From the NCBI GenBank assembly GCA_905221605.1, contig CAJNDS010002307.1:434130-498129 (forward strand): DNA of 64,000 bases, read 5' to 3'. The translations under genes were made by a program, and so were the position numbers. The DNA is from Symbiodinium natans (Eukaryota; Sar; Dinophyceae; Suessiales; Symbiodiniaceae). Positions 45,801 through 57,800 of the stretch are shown here, piece after piece; the stretch's first letter is position 1, and each line of letters starts with the position of its first letter. Below the pieces are notes generated by a model. The model did no database searches, was not told where the DNA came from, and saw nothing but the letters and a program-made list of their open reading frames with translations.

Positions 45801-48800
45801 GAATATCATCCTCTTAAGCTCAATAAAGGGAAATATGAAATGTCCAGCCCTAAACCCTAAACCCTAAATCCTAAACCCTAAACCCTAAACCCTAAACCTC
45901 TCTTTCAGATATAATTTAAATGTTAAGGAGTTACTGGGCAAGGTCGCCGTTTTACTGGGCAAGGTCGCCGTTTTACTGGGCAAGGTCAGTTCGGTCAAAA
46001 AAATCGACCTTGCCCAGTAAAACGGCGACCTTGCCCAGTAAAACGGCGACCTTGCCCAGTAAAACGGCGACCTTCCGCCCCTGCCCAGTAAAAATGCGAC
46101 CTTGGACCCCGAAGGTCGCTGTTTTACTGGGCAAGTCGCCGTTTTACTGGGCAAGGTCGATTTTTTGACCAAAATCGACCTTGCCCAGTAAAACGGCGAC
46201 CTTGCCCAGTAAAACGGCGACCTTGCCCAGTAAAACGGCGACCTTCGGGGCCGAAGGTAGCATTTTTACTGGGCAGGGGGGGTGTCCGAAGGTCGCCGTT
46301 TTACTGGGCAAGGTCGCCGTTTTACTGGGCAAGGTCGCCGTTTTACTGGGCAAGGTCGCTGTTTTACTGGGCAAGGTCGCCGTTTTACTGGGCAAGGTCG
46401 CCGTTTTACTGGGCAAGGTCGCCGTTTTACTGGGCAAGGTCGCCGTTTTACTGGGCAAGGTCGCTGTTTTACTGGGCAAGGTCGCCGTTTTACTGGGCAA
46501 GGTCGCCGTTTTACTGGGCAAGGTCGCCGTTTTACTGGGCAAAGTCGCTGTTTTACTGGACAAGGTCGCCGTTTTACTGGGCAAGGTCGCCGTTTTATTG
46601 GGCAAGGTCGCGTTTTACTGGGCAAGGTCGCTGTTTTACTGGGCAAGGTCGCCGTTTTATTGGGCATGGGCAAGGTCGTTCTATAAGTAAAATATTTTCT
46701 TAATGTTGTGGGATTCTTTGGGCGGGTGGGTATTTTCCTGGAGTAATTCCTTGACTAGTGAATGCTTGGACTTGAGATGCTAAACCCTAAACCCTAAACC
46801 CTAAACCCTAAACCCTAAACCCTAAACCCTAAACCCTAAACCCTAAACCCTAAACCCTAAACCCTAAACCCTAAACCCTAAACCCTAAACCCTAAACCCT
46901 ACCTAGAAACGAAACACCACGGTGGCCTTTCAAGTTGCGCTCTTTGGCGTACCTGGCGATGCTTAGCTTCGTGCGCATGGCGCAGACCACTCCCACACAG
47001 CCATCTCAGTAGCCCAGTAACCATACTATAATATTAGGGTTTAGGTTTAGGGTTTAGGGTTTAGGGTGTAGGGTTTAGGGTTTAGGGTTTAGGGTTTAGG
47101 GTTTAGGGTTTAGGGTTTAGGGTTGGACATTCTATACCCTTTTTGCGGTTGGTTACTGTTTAAGAAGTTTAAGGGAACCCATAGCCAAAAATAGAAAGGT
47201 AAAGGGTACCACTGGGCTACTAAGCCATGCATAACTTCGCCTAGGGCTTAGGGTATAGGGTTTAGGCGTTTAGGGTTTAAGGTTTAGCTGACCCCTAGCT
47301 GAGCAACCCAAAACCCTAAACCCTAGACTCTAAACACTTGAACTCCTTCCTTATTAGCATGAGAAGCTTTCGCTTACAGCGCAAACGCCCGAAACCCTGA
47401 ATCCCAAGCCCGAAACGAAGCGTCGAAGGAGAAGTTCGAAGTGGCATTGCATCCCTAGGGCACAAACAAGTTGCTTTTTCGTGCAAGGGTTCAGGGTTTC
47501 GGGCTGAGATGGCTTTAGGGTTTGGATTTGAGACTGCGCTATGTTTCAGAAGCAGGTACGTATCACAGAACAACTGCCTTCGTAGGGTCTCTGAGCACCT
47601 GATTCCATAGCAGTGCTTCTTAATCCCTAAAACCACACATCAAGCGTCCATCAAACCCACACCCCAGAAAACCCTAGGCCCTCACACCCCACCCTAAACC
47701 CTAAACCCTAAACCCTAAACCCTAAACCCTAAACCCTAAACCCTAAACCCTAAACCCTAAACCCTAAACCCTAAACCCTAAACCCTGAACCCTATGCGGA
47801 GCTGCAATTTGTATTCAGGAAAGAGTTGGTGTTGAAGGAAAAAGGGTCAATGTACCCGGTATCATTTTGGTTCAAGAAACTTGGGCAATGCGCCCTGAGA
47901 AAAAGAGTCTCTCTGGGTTTTGGGTTGGTTTGTGGTTGGTTGTTCCAGGGGAATGAAGGGTTTCTGTTGGGGTTGACTGTTTTGTTCCCCGTCCTCCTTC
48001 GGTTGCCCCCCGTAGGTTATGAGCCCAAATTAGGCTTCCTGCGGTATAGGTAAAGATTTTTCGTTTGTTTAACGCCATGGACATGATGCGGCGTCGCTCT
48101 GAGCCTGGACTGTCACCCACGGCCAATGAAGCCGAAGAAAATCGTGGTGATGGGGGTGAAGAACGACAACAAGTGGTACAAGCGCTGACAGATGGTAGGG
48201 AAGTTGCAATGATACAACCAACGTCTCAGGTGGAAAAAGAAGTGGTTCCGGTTCCAGCAGCGAATCCTTTCTGGAGCGAGCGGGCTCAAGAAGAAATAAG
48301 ACTGAGGCAATCAAGGCCGGCAAGTCTTCCTGCAAGCGGAGGGGATAGGAGTGGTGGAACTACGAGGAGGCCACCATCGCTACATGATCTTATGGGTCAG
48401 GAGCCTGCACCAGTTGAGAGACCATCGTCAGGCTTAATGGGCCAGATGGAACGAGGTACTATTGGTGGAACGCAAGCAGAGGAAGAGCTTATTCCTGATC
48501 TGAGTGGTGAAGAACAAGGTGAAGATATGGCAGTGGTAAAGCGTGCACTTAAAGAGTTGCTTGTGCAAACAAAGGAGCTGGGGAACAGGTTGCATCGAGT
48601 GGAGGAGAAAAGCTATACCTCTGCTGCATCTGGGTCAGCTTCGCGAGCACGGAGCACTGGGGTGGTGGACGCGAATGCTGCATATCCCTTGGGAATGACT
48701 CCAGAGAAACAGTACCCGCCAGGACAAGTTTTCTACACTGATGGTATGGGTGGTTTTTGGACTGTGTTGCCTGATGGGACATGGCTGCCTATTGAGGGCT

Positions 48801-51800
48801 ACGACCTGCCAAAGGGTTGTGATCTTCAATCCTTGCCTGGGTCCAGGAAGGGGGATGCTCAAGTGGAGGATGAAAAAGAAGTGCCAATGATGCATGTAGC
48901 TGACGGGAAGAAACCCTCCAGATTGCCTCCATTGAATTACCCCATGGGAGGTCCTGCAAGTGGTGGATATGCAAGTGGACCACCTGGTTTAACACATGCT
49001 CCGATTACTTCCTTGCCGACAGGTGTTGATGGTTCTGCCGCACCTATGGGGAATCAGCCCGGTTTTGTTTCAGCTCGGGAAACTTCGACGCAAGAGAACT
49101 CAGCAGGATCGGGTGGATATACAATGGTGGATGATGTTCCGTATCGGTGGAAAATGATCGCTGGGAAGTTGGAATTAGAAAAGGTTCCGCTCACAGCTTT
49201 TACGCCCGGTATAGGACATGGACTGCCTCAAGGGCCTGGTGGTAGGGTCAGCTTACCTCCTGGAGCAGTGGTGCCACGCGGTATGCCAAACATTGGTGAT
49301 AGTTCTGGAACTGAACGTCCGGAGGCTCTTGGGAAGCATGTGATGAGCCTTCCTACTTTGGCAGACTACACACCAAGCAATCCGACGGCACTAAGTGATT
49401 GGATCGCAATGATCGAGCCAATGTTGTCTTCGCTGACAGATACAGGAAGAGTGTGGTGGCAATGCGTCTATTCAAAGGCGTATCAGGCGTATGCCAAATG
49501 GTTGAGTGTTTCTCCGCTGGAAAGGTTGGGCATCAAGGCTGAGCTGGAAGGGCTCAAGGTGGTTCGAACTGTGCATGTTTTGTTGGAGCAGAGAGCGGTG
49601 TCTTTGCTGCTGCAGGCGATTCCGGAGAGATTGAAGACCGAGATCGTTTCCACTCGAATGTTGGGGTCAGTGATGATATTTTACAAATTGCTAACGGTCT
49701 ACCAACCAGGTGGAGCAAATGAGCGCAGCACAATGTTGAACTTCTTGGTGCAACCATCTTCGGCAACCTCGATCTCAGAGGCCATTAAGGGAGTGCGCCA
49801 ATGGGCGCAATGGCGTTCCCGATTAAGGGAGTTGAGAGCGGCCGAGCCGGACGCTACCTTGCTTATCAAAGGATTGGATGCTATCATCCGCGTTGCTGGC
49901 AAAACACCCTACGGTTCATTTTAGAGTGGCATCCTTTCGGGAAAAATTGGGGGTAGACTACTCGCCGACCTCTGAAACTGCGACACAACTAGCTGAAATG
50001 TTACAGGCAGAGTTTGAACTGCTATTGCATAGCGCTGGTGATCAAGAGGTGAAGCAGGACTCAGACGCCAAGAAAAGGGCAAGGTTAAACAAGGCCCAAA
50101 AGGGAACTGGTGACGAGACAGAGGAGGGTGACAAAGGCAAAGGGAAAGGAAAAAGGTACAGCAGTGATGGTGAACGTCCATTCTGTTGGATATATGGAAA
50201 GACAGAAGCAGGCTGCAAGTTCGGATCACGCTGCAAATTTCGCCATGACAAGGACTCCCTGGAGCGTGGAAGATGTTTCGAATGTGGGGCCGTTGGCCAT
50301 CTACAGCCGCAGTGTCCATACAAAGATGGTGCAAGTTCCAATGTGGACTCAAATCCTGAGAGGAATAGATCTAAAGGGAATTCTCCCAAAGGGGGAAAGG
50401 GCGGCAAAGGTGCGAAATGGGGAAATGCCAAAAAGGCAGAGGTGGCTGAAGGGGGAGATGAGACGGCTAATGCGGGATTGGAGAAAGGTTCTGCAAGTCC
50501 CTCATCACCATCAACACCCAATCAGGTCCTTGCTGAAGCGTTAGAGGTGCTGAAATCTATGAAACTGTCATCAGCGCAGTCAGCATCAAGCGGGGATCCC
50601 AGTGTTCGAATGTTATGTGGCTCTGGGTTGTTTCAGCAGGAAAGGAGAGTGGCGTTGGTGGATACAGCTGCTACGCATCTTGCGCGGACGCTTTTTCCAT
50701 GGGAACGTTTAATCCCTTCCCCCTAATATTAAACGGGGGGTCCCCCCTCCCCCCCCCCCCCCCCCCCCTTTAAAAATTCGAAATGTGTTTTTATTATTAG
50801 GGGGTATTTTTATCGAAATGTCGCAAAATTAGACTTCAGGGTGTGGAGAGCCAGGCTCACAGGCAGCTGACAGACAGCTTCGTGCTGCCAAAAGACGGGC
50901 CTCTAAATTAAACCTAAACCCTGAACCCTAAGCCCTAAACCCTTAATTAACCCTAGACCCCCCAACCCAAAACCCTCTGAGGGTTTTATTGGTGTTGAAG
51001 GATTTCTTGGAGGCCTGAACCCCCCCCCTAATTCGGAATAGGGTTTAAAAGGCGGGCTCGGTTTCGGGAGGTTTTTCCGGAAAGTATTTTTATTATTGGG
51101 GAGGTATTTAATAAAAGGGGGAAGGGATTACCCGACACTACTGTTATGGTGCAAAGCGCGCTTGGTGGCGCGACAATGAGGATTACAGAGAAAGGGACAT
51201 TGATTAGGGAAGACAATGGGCCTCTGATTATCCCTCTCTGGTTGATTTTGGAGTTTGGGGCGAACCTCACCGTGATCAATGGGATGTGTCACGTGAGTGC
51301 AAAATCTTCGCTGGACCAGCTCTTGTGGTTCGAACATGGCTGTTTGGTTATGGATTACAAAACTGCTGAAAAGATGGTTTTGCATGCTGAAAGGCAGCGT
51401 GCGTCTTGGTCCCATTCTCAATGGAGGAATGGAAGGGCGGACTGTGGAGTCGGTTCGTCTGATGCCACGTTGTTGCCGAAGCAGGGAGAAGGCCGAGGAG
51501 TATGCGTTCTACATGTGGCCAGGGTTTCTGACACCAATGAGTGTTCGGGAATGGGCATGTTGGACTCGGGAGCATCACATCCTCTCAGATCACTTCGTCC
51601 TGGTGAACAGCTTCCGCAGCAAAAGGTGTTGGTGTCTTTAGCTGTTGGATCTCGGGAGATGTGTATTACCCCAGGTGGGACCCTGGTAACTCCTGAAATG
51701 GTAGATCCACTAGTGCCAATTGGCAAAGCGAGCGCTTTGGTTGGTCTCAGAGTTCAGTGGCGTGGTGGCAAGTGCACAGCCTCACATCCTGTTCTGGGGG

Positions 51801-54800
51801 AACTTCGCGTTCGAGATCTGAATGGGTGCCCTTGTTTGGAAAAGGAGGTGGCGCTTCAGATCATTGATGAAATGGATTGGTGTTCACCAAAGCAAGCATT
51901 GAAGGTGGCACGTATGGTTCAAGGGTGTCCGAATACGGACAATGAGGTGGCCGTAAAAGCGTCGTTGCAAAGCGCAGCGCGGACAGCGTCAGCGAACGAG
52001 GAGGAGTTCGTCCAGGCATGTTGGCGATTTCTTCGGTGGTATTATGGGGATATACCAGAAAATATGCTGATGGAGCTGTTGCCACGTGGAGATATTGCGG
52101 CGTTGCCTTTCAACCGTCATAAAAGGAGACGGCTGGCACGAGCAAAAAGGGTGGTGGTACACCTATTTTCGGGAAAACAAAAATGGCATTTTCCCAGTCG
52201 GGATGTGGAGGTACTGGAGCTGGATTTGAAGAAAGGCGGTGACCTACATAATTCGAGCGTCTGGAAGTATCTTCTGCATCTGGCGGCTGAAGGAAAGGTG
52301 GTTGCTGTGGTTGGAGGACCTCCATGCAGGACAGTGTCAAGGTTGAGAGGTGAAGACGGTGGTCCACCTGTATTACGCCGGCGCTGTGGGCCTGAACGGT
52401 TGGGATTAAAAAGTCTTCCTTGGCCACATCAAGAATTAGCTCAAAAGGATGGTGTTTTACTTCTGAAGATGCTTTTCCTATATGACGTGGCAGTGCATTC
52501 AAGGTGTGGAATTGCTGAAGTCATCAATGGAAGTTCTGTCTTCTTTGGCATGGAAAGTCCTGGGGACCCTGAACTCATAGGGAAAGATTTCTCTCAGAAC
52601 GGCAAAACGGTCTTGAGTGCTGAGGATCTGGTGGATGGTTCTCAGAAAGGGTTCTCAAGTCCTACCTTCTGGAGTTGGCCAGAGGTAAAAAGGTTTTGCG
52701 AGCGTTATGGAATGTACGCTGCACATTTTGATCAAGGAGCATTGGGACATGCTCTGGTGAAGCCTACGACTTTCCTGGTGTCTGATATGGAACTATGGGA
52801 ATCGTTGGAACAGGTTCGCGTGGTTGTTCCGTGGTCAGCAACATTCGCTTCTACCCTGGAAGAGCGTATTGGACAATCCTCCATATGGGCGCGATGGGCG
52901 TTTGGATTGGTAAAAAAAATACGTCACAGGTTGGCACAATGGTTGCATGAGAGCGATGCTGAACGGGAAACTATGGTGTCAAAAAAGGAAGAACGAGAAG
53001 GAACGTTACGGAGGTTAACAGCTGAGGAGCGAGCTTTCCGTGACCATTGCCTAAGGGGGCATATTCCTTTCAGACGTGATTGTCAAATTTGTGTGTCTGC
53101 CGCTGGAAAAGAGCGTCGCCATTTGAGGCGAAAGCATGGAGGTGCTTACACTTTATCATTGGACTTGGCGGGTCCATACAAGTGTTCAAAGGATGCTCAC
53201 CAGCAGAAGCCGCGACACGCTGTTATTGGTGTGTATCAGTTTCCAATGTTGGATCCCAATGTGGGTCGCCCTCCGGAAAAGGAGGAAGATGCGGATGAGG
53301 TGGAAGATCAGGCGGCAGATGAAGGTGCTGGTGTCGGAGAATGGTTGGGCGATGCAGTCGCTAACTTCGAAGAGGAAGACTCTGCGCCGGTGGAACCTGC
53401 GCCAGTTCTGGAGGCAGAGGTGTTGAAAATCCAAACTTCTGAAAAATCCTGGAAGGAACTGAAGGACCACTTGACCCAGCCTGTCCGTATGATCAACTTC
53501 GTTATGGTGGAGCCGATTGTGGACAAACAACAGACAACTGTTTTATCGGCTGTTCAAAGAATGATGGTGCGCTTGCAAAGACATGGGTATCCGGTGTTGA
53601 GAATCCATTCAGATCGAGCGGGGGAGTTTGTCAATGCACGCTTCCGGTCCTTTTAAATTGTGAAACTCGTCTGATATATAGGACCACTGGTGATCCTGGA
53701 GTCCCGCAAACAAATGGGCGCGCTGAAGCATGTGTGGGTTTATTTAAACGTGGTGTGAGGTCGCTCTTAAAGGAGGCGCGACTCGGGCCGGCGTACTGGG
53801 CACTGGCTGCTCGCCATTGGTCAATGTTACGGTGGCATAAAGCTGAAAGGGAGTTGGGGTTAAACCCGAAAGCATTGCTTCCCTTTGGTGCTCAGATTCA
53901 AGTCAAACGTCGTCCGTGGGAGTTGCTGGGTCCGGATGGAACAAAGAAAGGTCGGCAATGGGTCGATCGTACGCAGCCCGCGCTTCTTTTGGGTCCATGT
54001 GATGACCTACCGGGTGGTTATTGGGTGGAAGCTCAAGGGACTGCAAAAGATCCGGATGAACTGGTGTTATTTCCCTGCACTACGATTTTTTCCAATATAA
54101 AGGAACCGCCTGAATTGGAGCTGGAAGGGGTGGTAGAAGAACAGGAGCCTTCTCCTCCAGAGCATCGTCTCAAGGGGAAAAAACCGGCGCTTCGGTTCGC
54201 TGATGAGGAAGGTCCTCCTTTACCTCCGCCTCGCGATCCTCCAGTTCGCCATCGGTTAATGGAAAAAAGCCCGGCCTCTTCACTGCGTGGTCATGTGGGC
54301 TCCTTGCGCTTGCTTCGCAAGCGGGGGGAGAGTCCGCCCTTAGAAATTTTCGAGGATGACATGCAGGGTCTGGGGGAGCTGGAAGAAAATGCAGATGTTG
54401 AGGACAATGTTCCTGGTGATGAGTATTGGCCGACATGCTGTTCTCCTCATGAAGATGCTTATTTGGTCTGCAAAAGTGAGACTGCCGAGGATGGAACACA
54501 GTTGGAAAAAGAAGAACAAAAAGCCAAGTCAATGTATGAAAGGTCTATGTACGATTACGTGGACTGTGAGGAGCTTTTGGAAGGGATTGTATACCCAAAG
54601 AGGGTGAATCGAAGAGGTGGTATCAACAATTGGTGCACAAGTACGCGAGCTCTGGTGTTGGGCCATTATTGCCATTATACTCATGGCGGAGTGTGTGGAA
54701 TTACAAAAGAGACTCATCGAAGGCCATGGCTATGTCGTTACCTGGCATCATTTGTGAGACACCACAATCCTGAAGCCAAATTTTCTGCTCTTCAGATCTC

Positions 54801-57800
54801 ATGCAATGCTCCGGTATCATTGCATAGGGATAGTCACAATGAAAAGCATTGCTGCAATTATGTGTGTGGCTTTGGTGACTATAAGGATGGTCAGCTGTGG
54901 GTTGAGGATGAAAAGGCTTTAGAGGAAGGAGCTGAAGTGGTGGAGCAATCCTATGGGAAGAAAGTCTTGCCTGGAAAATTGGTTGATATCCACTGGAACT
55001 TCATGTCGTTCTTTCCGAGAAAATTGCATGGTCCTATGCCTTGGAAAGGGAACAGGGTATCCTTGACAGGGTACACACCTGTTTTTATGGAGCGTTTGAG
55101 CTACAAGGATAGGTGCTATCTTCTCCAATGTAAGTTTCCTCTTCCGGAACCACAAGCTGAAGAAGGTGAAAAAAGGAAATGGTTAAAAATTACGTTGAAA
55201 GAGACCTCGCTGGACGACATTGCGGAGGAAGTCGACTATGCTGTGTTCGAAGCGCACCAATGGGCTCTAGAGGAGCATTTGAGTATTCGACGCCTAATTG
55301 CTGAACAGGAATGTTGCGTTTTGGACGAGTTCCATGGATCGGCCAATGAGTCGAATGGAGAAAAAGGATCAGAGACTAGAGAATGGCTGGTTAAAGCAAA
55401 AAGAACCGAGGAACAGCTCTCGAAGTTTTTGGTCAAAGCAGCTCAAGTTCAGCAAATGGTACAAGAAAATACCGCGCTTGAGGCAGCAGAGGAGGTTGAG
55501 TTCCTGCAAACAAAAACAATTCCTACACAAGAAGCCATGCAAGAGCTGGAAAAGTGGAGGGAATCATTGTCGGACGAGGTGACGTCTTTGGTTAAAGAGT
55601 TGGAAGTGGTGGAACCAACAACTCAAGAAAAGCTGGACAAATTGGCGGAAGAGCCTAATGCACCGGTGATTGAGTACGTGCCCAGTCTGGTGGTGTTTAC
55701 CCGGAAGCAAGGGACAGGGAGGCGACGTGCCCGTATCTGTGCATGTGGCAATTTTATTTCGTCAACGGCAGCTACAGAATACGAAGGGCCGAGGTCCCTC
55801 AGTCGTCACTCGCTGTACGCTCCTGGTTTAGATTCAACTACATTTAGGTGTCAAGTGAGGCACGCAGCATATATGGTGTGGATCATCGCTGGCTTGAGAT
55901 TTCCAAAGCTTTTCTGACGGCGCCGATGAATAGGGCGCAAAGAGAAGGGCGTCTGGCGGTGGTGCAGCCCCCAAGGGCGGCGGTGAAATTGGGTCTTTGC
56001 ACAAAGGAGGAGCGGTGGATTGTGAGGAAGGCCTTGTATGGTTTGGCCGAAAGTCCTGCAGCATGGGTGGAGTGGCGAGATCAACGTCTTCAAGGCATGT
56101 CTTGGGTGTCAAAGGATGGACAAGCAATGAGCTTTCAGAGGTCCAATGCAGACCCAAGTCTGTTCCTTATTATGGCACAAGAGAAGCCGGAAGGTGCAAG
56201 CAAGTTGGTAGGGACAATGGGTCTTTACGTGGATGATTTTTTGATGGCTGGGACTATGACAGTGCTCCGGGAAGCCTTGGAACAGATCAGGAAGGAGTGG
56301 AAAACTTCTGAACCCGAGTTCTGTGGTCCAGGCTGTGGTGATGGATTCCTGAAGTTTTTGGGTGTCCAAATCTGGTATCGAAATGGCAGCTTCTTTCTCA
56401 ACCAGGAGGACTTCGTGAGAGATCTGCTGAACCGAAGAGGGTATCAGATTGATGAAACTGGAAAAGGTAGTAACCTGCCAATGGTGAAAGAAACGCCAGG
56501 TGAAGAAGAGGAGGTGGATATTCCTTCCTTGCGAGCGGCTCAAGGTGCCGTAGGGGAGTTCCTCTGGGTGGCAATCAAAACTCGACCTGATTTGGCTTTC
56601 TGCACAAGCCAGTTGTCTTTGTGGACATCCCGAAGGCCGCGATTTGTGGTTAAAAAGGCTGAGGAGGTATTTCGATACCTTGCTGCAACTCCAACGTTAG
56701 GCTTGACGTTCGGAGCAATCGCAACATGCGAAAAAGAAAGGAATGAGGTGTTGCGTTATGGGCGAGGCGTCAAGGTGGTAGAGTCCTACGCAGATGCTAG
56801 CTTTGCAGCAGGTGAAAACGAAAAGAGCCACTCAGGAGCGGTGGTGGTTTGGGGTGATTGTCCAGTGATGTGGGCAACGCAGAGACAATCAACGGTGGCT
56901 TTGAGTACTGCTGAAGCTGAGTTGCATGCGTCTATAGAGGGAGCAACGATGATTCAGTCGTGTACCCCTATAATTGCCGCTTTGGTTGGAACGGGTGAAG
57001 AATCGCTGCAAAAAGTGCTGTATGCAGATTCGGTTTCGACCTGCTCAATCATTCAATATCCTGCTGGAAGCTGGAGGACAAGGCTCCTGAGAATTCGAGC
57101 AGCCGGTGTCAGGTCTCTGGTGGACCGTGGTTACATGGTGATAGCGCATCTTCGTGGTGAGTATATGATTGCTGATCTGTTGACAAAATTGATGAGTGGG
57201 CAGGTTTATGCGAAGCAAAAGGCGCTTTGGGGTCTCCAAATGTTGGTGCAAGGAACTGACTTGAAAAGGGCCTCTCTTGCAATGGCGGTCATGATGGTGG
57301 CTGCATCTCTACAAGGGATGGCAACAGGTGGAGAGGAAGCGTCAATTGCTGGATTCTTTTGCTCAGAAGAAGGGGTGTGCAGGGTCGCCAACACATCTAC
57401 GGTTATGGTTCTGGCTCAAAGTATTGAAATGGTTATCAACAATGCGGACATCGCTGTGTATTTGGTGGCAACAATCACACTCTGGGAATTGGCCAGGTAT
57501 CTCTTTCGGAGGCTGTACAAATGGCTGTGGGGCAGGAAAGTGGTGGTTATTCCCGCGAGTGCCACTTTGTATGCAACGGTGGGTGGGAACTGTATGCACG
57601 CAAGCAGTGACTGTGATGTTCTGCGATATTCACAGCCCAGGGCCAAGACGCTTTGTAAGCATTGCGTCAAGAAGGGTTGGGTGGTGAATGCTGAGTTCCT
57701 TGGTGAGGAACGGGCCGCTGGAACGTAGACTTTTTCAAAGTGTGAGGTGAAGAAATCCTCAATGGTAAGGGATTCGGCCAATGAGCTGAAGGTTCGTCCT

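Larger units (their letters stand above)
27336..47794. repeat. Interstitial telomere-type array belt 2
   Basis: Arrays in both orientations between and beside the TTLL-like and thioredoxin-like exons. Larger ones: 28766-28855, 29960-30113, 31085-31155, 31960-32045, 32305-32395, 33172-33335, 34255-34600, 34684-34770, 36985-37075, 37365-37440, 40796-40862, 44610-44670, 46780-46900, 47693-47790. Non-repeat spacers of 60-300 bp without a listed exon hold nothing I can identify beyond the inverted-repeat families. Confidence 0.95.

Noticed and set aside
45936-46678. CRISPR array
   Set aside because: Units are contiguous 21-mers without unique spacers and flip orientation; eukaryotic context.
45885-46690. 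ORFs of 82-169 codons on both strands (for example repeated LLGKVAV or LPSKTAT)
   Set aside because: The 21-bp unit keeps all six frames largely open; no evidence of a gene.
47316-47636. 106-codon minus-strand ORF
   Set aside because: Lies in a thioredoxin-like intron, contains telomere-derived codons and no recognisable motif.
53740-55917. Host gene captured whole between integrase and RT
   Set aside because: Only the oxygenase-like domain is recognisable and it is in frame with pol; flanking sequence is linker, with no separate start, stop or intron.
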